Shown piece after piece: positions 5,171 to 5,847 of a stretch of 5,847 bases of DNA. The stretch is taken from assembly GCA_018896315.1 (NCBI GenBank), contig JAHIMV010000006.1:1-5847 (forward strand), written 5' to 3'. The stretch comes from Patescibacteria group bacterium. GTDB lineage: Bacteria > Patescibacteriota > Patescibacteriia > UBA2591 > UBA6264. The notes beneath the pieces are model-generated. The model was not told where the DNA came from, did not search any database, and was given only the letters and a program-made list of their open reading frames with translations. The first letter of the stretch is position 1. Each line of letters opens with the position of its first letter. Both the position numbers and the translations under genes were made by a program.

Positions 5171-5376
5171 AAATCTCAAAATTTTAGAACGGAGTGAATA
5201 AAATTTTGTTAGATTTATGAGCACCCCGCTCCAATTTTACCATTAAAATTTAGTTAATAATTTGTTATTACCGTTTTTTGTTTATCTTTTGTAGCACAGT
5301 GTCCGAATAGGACCTCTGACGAAGTCAGAGTGTGCTACCCCCGCTTGCCTCGTAAAATTGGGGCGCGGGTTTTCTG
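5168..5376 (-). promoter_or_regulatory. Structured leader of the hsp20 gene (element copy B)
   Basis: A hairpin whose base includes the hsp20 start codon pairs CATAAATCT plus CAAAATTTTA (5168-5186) with TAAAATTTTG and AGATTTATG (5199-5208, 5211-5219), with a 2-base bulge and a 12-base loop. TGAGCACCC follows (5218-5226). A long-range stem then pairs 5224-5240 with 5352-5369: 17 pairs, one of them T.G, and one single-base bulge. GGTTTTCTG ends the element (5368-5376). Inside the long stem are a small TAATAA/TTATTA hairpin (5255-5270) and a Y-shaped element (5291-5338). A TGGTAAAAT extended -10 (5242-5234, minus strand) overlaps the stem and could start a short transcript; it has no clear -35. 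Layout and motifs match copy A at 4313-4513. Confidence 0.6.
5291..5338. repeat. Y-shaped (three-way junction) inverted repeat
   Basis: The outer arms GTAGCACA (5291-5298) and TGTGCTAC (5331-5338) are perfect. Between them are GTCC-GAATA-GGAC (5301-5313) and CTCTGAC-GAA-GTCAGAG (5314-5330), both perfect and directly adjacent. Only two bases (5299-5300) are left unpaired at the junction. The layout equals that of the 5064-5115 element with unrelated sequence. It lies inside the apical part of the hsp20 leader, so it may be a separate insertion or an integral domain. Confidence 0.75.
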
Positions 5377-5402
5377 GTCATAAATTTATAAGCAAAGTTT
5401 GA

Positions 5403-5465
5403 AATTCCTTCGAGCTTCACAAGCAAGAAAATTGTATTTTCTTGCTTGGTTCACCTCTAGGAATT
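5403..5465. repeat. 13-bp hairpin in the gvpJ-like 3' region
   Basis: CAAGCAAGAAAAT (5420-5432) and ATTTTCTTGCTTG (5436-5448) form a perfect 13-bp stem with a TGT loop. AATTCCT (5403-5409) and AGGAATT (5459-5465) can close an outer stem. On the minus strand there is no T run after the stem, so intrinsic termination is not supported. It could stabilise the 3' end of the gvpJ-like mRNA. Confidence 0.55.
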
Positions 5466-5490
5466 ATAATAAAATCTAATGCTAATACAA
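5463..5490 (-). promoter_or_regulatory. Possible promoter for the hsp20 transcript
   Basis: On the minus strand a perfect TATAAT (5468-5463) has TTGTAT (5490-5485) 16 bases upstream. The -10 box is ideal but the -35 matches only three of six bases, and AT-rich DNA makes chance matches common. If used, it would give hsp20 a leader of roughly 285 bases containing the 13-bp hairpin and the whole copy B element. Confidence 0.3.
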
Positions 5491-5516
5491 CAAATATTTG
5501 TATAATTATTATTGAT

Positions 5517-5819
5517 TTATTTAGATGCCAATTCAGCTTCTAATTTTTTGACTCTCTTCTCTAATTTGTCCTTTTCTTTTTCTATCTCAACTTTCTTAGC
5601 TTTGGTGTTTAAATAAGGGTCTGCTTCCCACCAGTTTATACCCATTTCTTTAGCTTTATCTACTGAAGCAATCATCAGTCTTATCTTGATTGTTAAGAGT
5701 TCAACATCAGCCAATTTTATTTGAATATCACCAGCAATAACAATTCCCTTATCTAAAACACGCTCTAAAATATCAGCTAAATTTGTAGTTTCTATACTTT
5801 TACTAATTTGTTGTGGCAT
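5517..5819 (-). CDS. gvpJ: Gas vesicle protein, GvpA/GvpJ family
   Basis: This 100-residue protein belongs to the GvpA family, whose main members build the wall of gas vesicles, hollow protein shells that give buoyancy. The conserved core is clear at about residues 13-55: NLADILERVLDKGIVIAGDI, then DVELLTIKIRLMIASVDKAKE. The AGDI and following MGINWWEADPYL (59-70) fit the GvpJ branch, as in Bacillus megaterium GvpJ from memory, better than classic GvpA, which has DAWARVSLVGIE. Residues 73-100 are a Lys/Glu-rich coiled-coil tail (KLEKRVKKLEAEL), which GvpJ-type proteins also have. GvpJ proteins are minor components that help nucleate assembly. Many annotations would simply call it GvpA. No Shine-Dalgarno is visible before the ATG at 5819. 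The rest of the cluster, including any major GvpA, GvpN, GvpF/L or GvpK, must lie beyond the right edge if present. Confidence 0.9.
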   Translation of the reverse strand: MPQQISKSIETTNLADILERVLDKGIVIAGDIQIKLADVELLTIKIRLMIASVDKAKEMGINWWEADPYLNTKAKKVEIEKEKDKLEKRVKKLEAELASK

Positions 5820-5847
5820 AAATTAAATTTATTAGTTTATTGATTTA

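Larger units (their letters stand above)
5171..5516. other. 346-base gap without a gene between gvpJ-like and hsp20 genes
   Basis: I find no convincing coding region here. The gap holds, from left to right, the hsp20 leader element (5168-5376) with the Y-shaped repeat nested in it, a 13-bp hairpin (5420-5448), and a possible minus-strand promoter (5463-5490) just after the gvpJ-like stop. Most of its length can be placed in one inverted repeat or another. Confidence 0.7.

Noticed and set aside
4596..5201. Long open frame on the plus strand opposite the hsp20 gene
   Set aside because: It mirrors the minus-strand gene, is Ser/Phe/Leu-rich as expected for the complement of a Lys/Glu-rich protein, and shows no domain.
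5171..5224. GTG at 5224 as an upstream start for the Hsp20 protein
   Set aside because: The extra 18 residues would be encoded by the leader hairpin. The equivalent frame in the other copy of the element hits a stop, and MAKKPNIPK is a natural start.
5291..5338. tRNA or tRNA-like gene
   Set aside because: The cloverleaf-like fold has only two inner hairpins, 48 bases, and no T-loop GTTCRAR or anticodon arm.
4313..5376. Integron attC sites
   Set aside because: Same-strand genes separated by imperfect hairpins recall cassettes, but I see no GTTRRRY/RYYYAAC core sites at the ends and the genes form a functional cluster.

Overview
The window looks like an AT-rich bacterial genome, most likely from the Candidate Phyla Radiation (Patescibacteria). 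The glutamyl-tRNA synthetase is of the bacterial type. The genes are compact and nearly all lack a Shine-Dalgarno sequence, and short palindromic elements are scattered between and inside genes. The phylum is an inference from style and gene content. Every convincing gene is on the minus strand, so transcription runs from right to left.

In transcription order the right half is part of a gas vesicle locus. It begins with a GvpA/GvpJ-family shell protein (5517-5819), which keeps the conserved family core and has a charged coiled-coil tail. A 346-base gap full of inverted repeats follows. Next is a GvpH-like small heat shock protein (4559-5170), then a second structured gap (4313-4558), then a 717-residue Cdc48/p97/VAT-type double AAA+ ATPase (2159-4312). 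A winged-helix/helix-hairpin-helix protein (1666-2187) overlaps the end of the ATPase gene by 29 bases, and a small cysteine-containing helical protein (1382-1642) follows 23 bases later. A shell protein beside an Hsp20 chaperone and an unfoldase suggests a module for assembling or remodelling gas vesicles. That link is inferred from gene order.

A 14-bp inverted repeat (1323-1391) separates this block from two small membrane proteins of unknown function: one with two membrane segments (1003-1296) and one with a single anchor and an acidic repeat tail (727-972). The left end holds the first 210 codons of gltX (1-632), which has a strong sigma-70-like promoter placed so that its mRNA should be leaderless or nearly so.

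Two kinds of structure stand out beyond the genes. First, the gaps before the hsp20 and cdc48-like genes share one architecture. Each has, ending at or next to the start codon, a hairpin of 10 bp, a 2-base bulge and 8-9 bp. A shared TGAGCACCC comes next, then a 17-bp long-range stem, then a shared GGTTTTCTG. The paired sequences differ between the copies while pairing is kept, which suggests a conserved structured RNA or DNA element. Second, palindromic elements lie in frame inside three genes (gltX, the winged-helix protein and hsp20), and another supplies the stop codon of the small cysteine protein. They resemble REP or Rickettsia-type palindromic elements absorbed into proteins.
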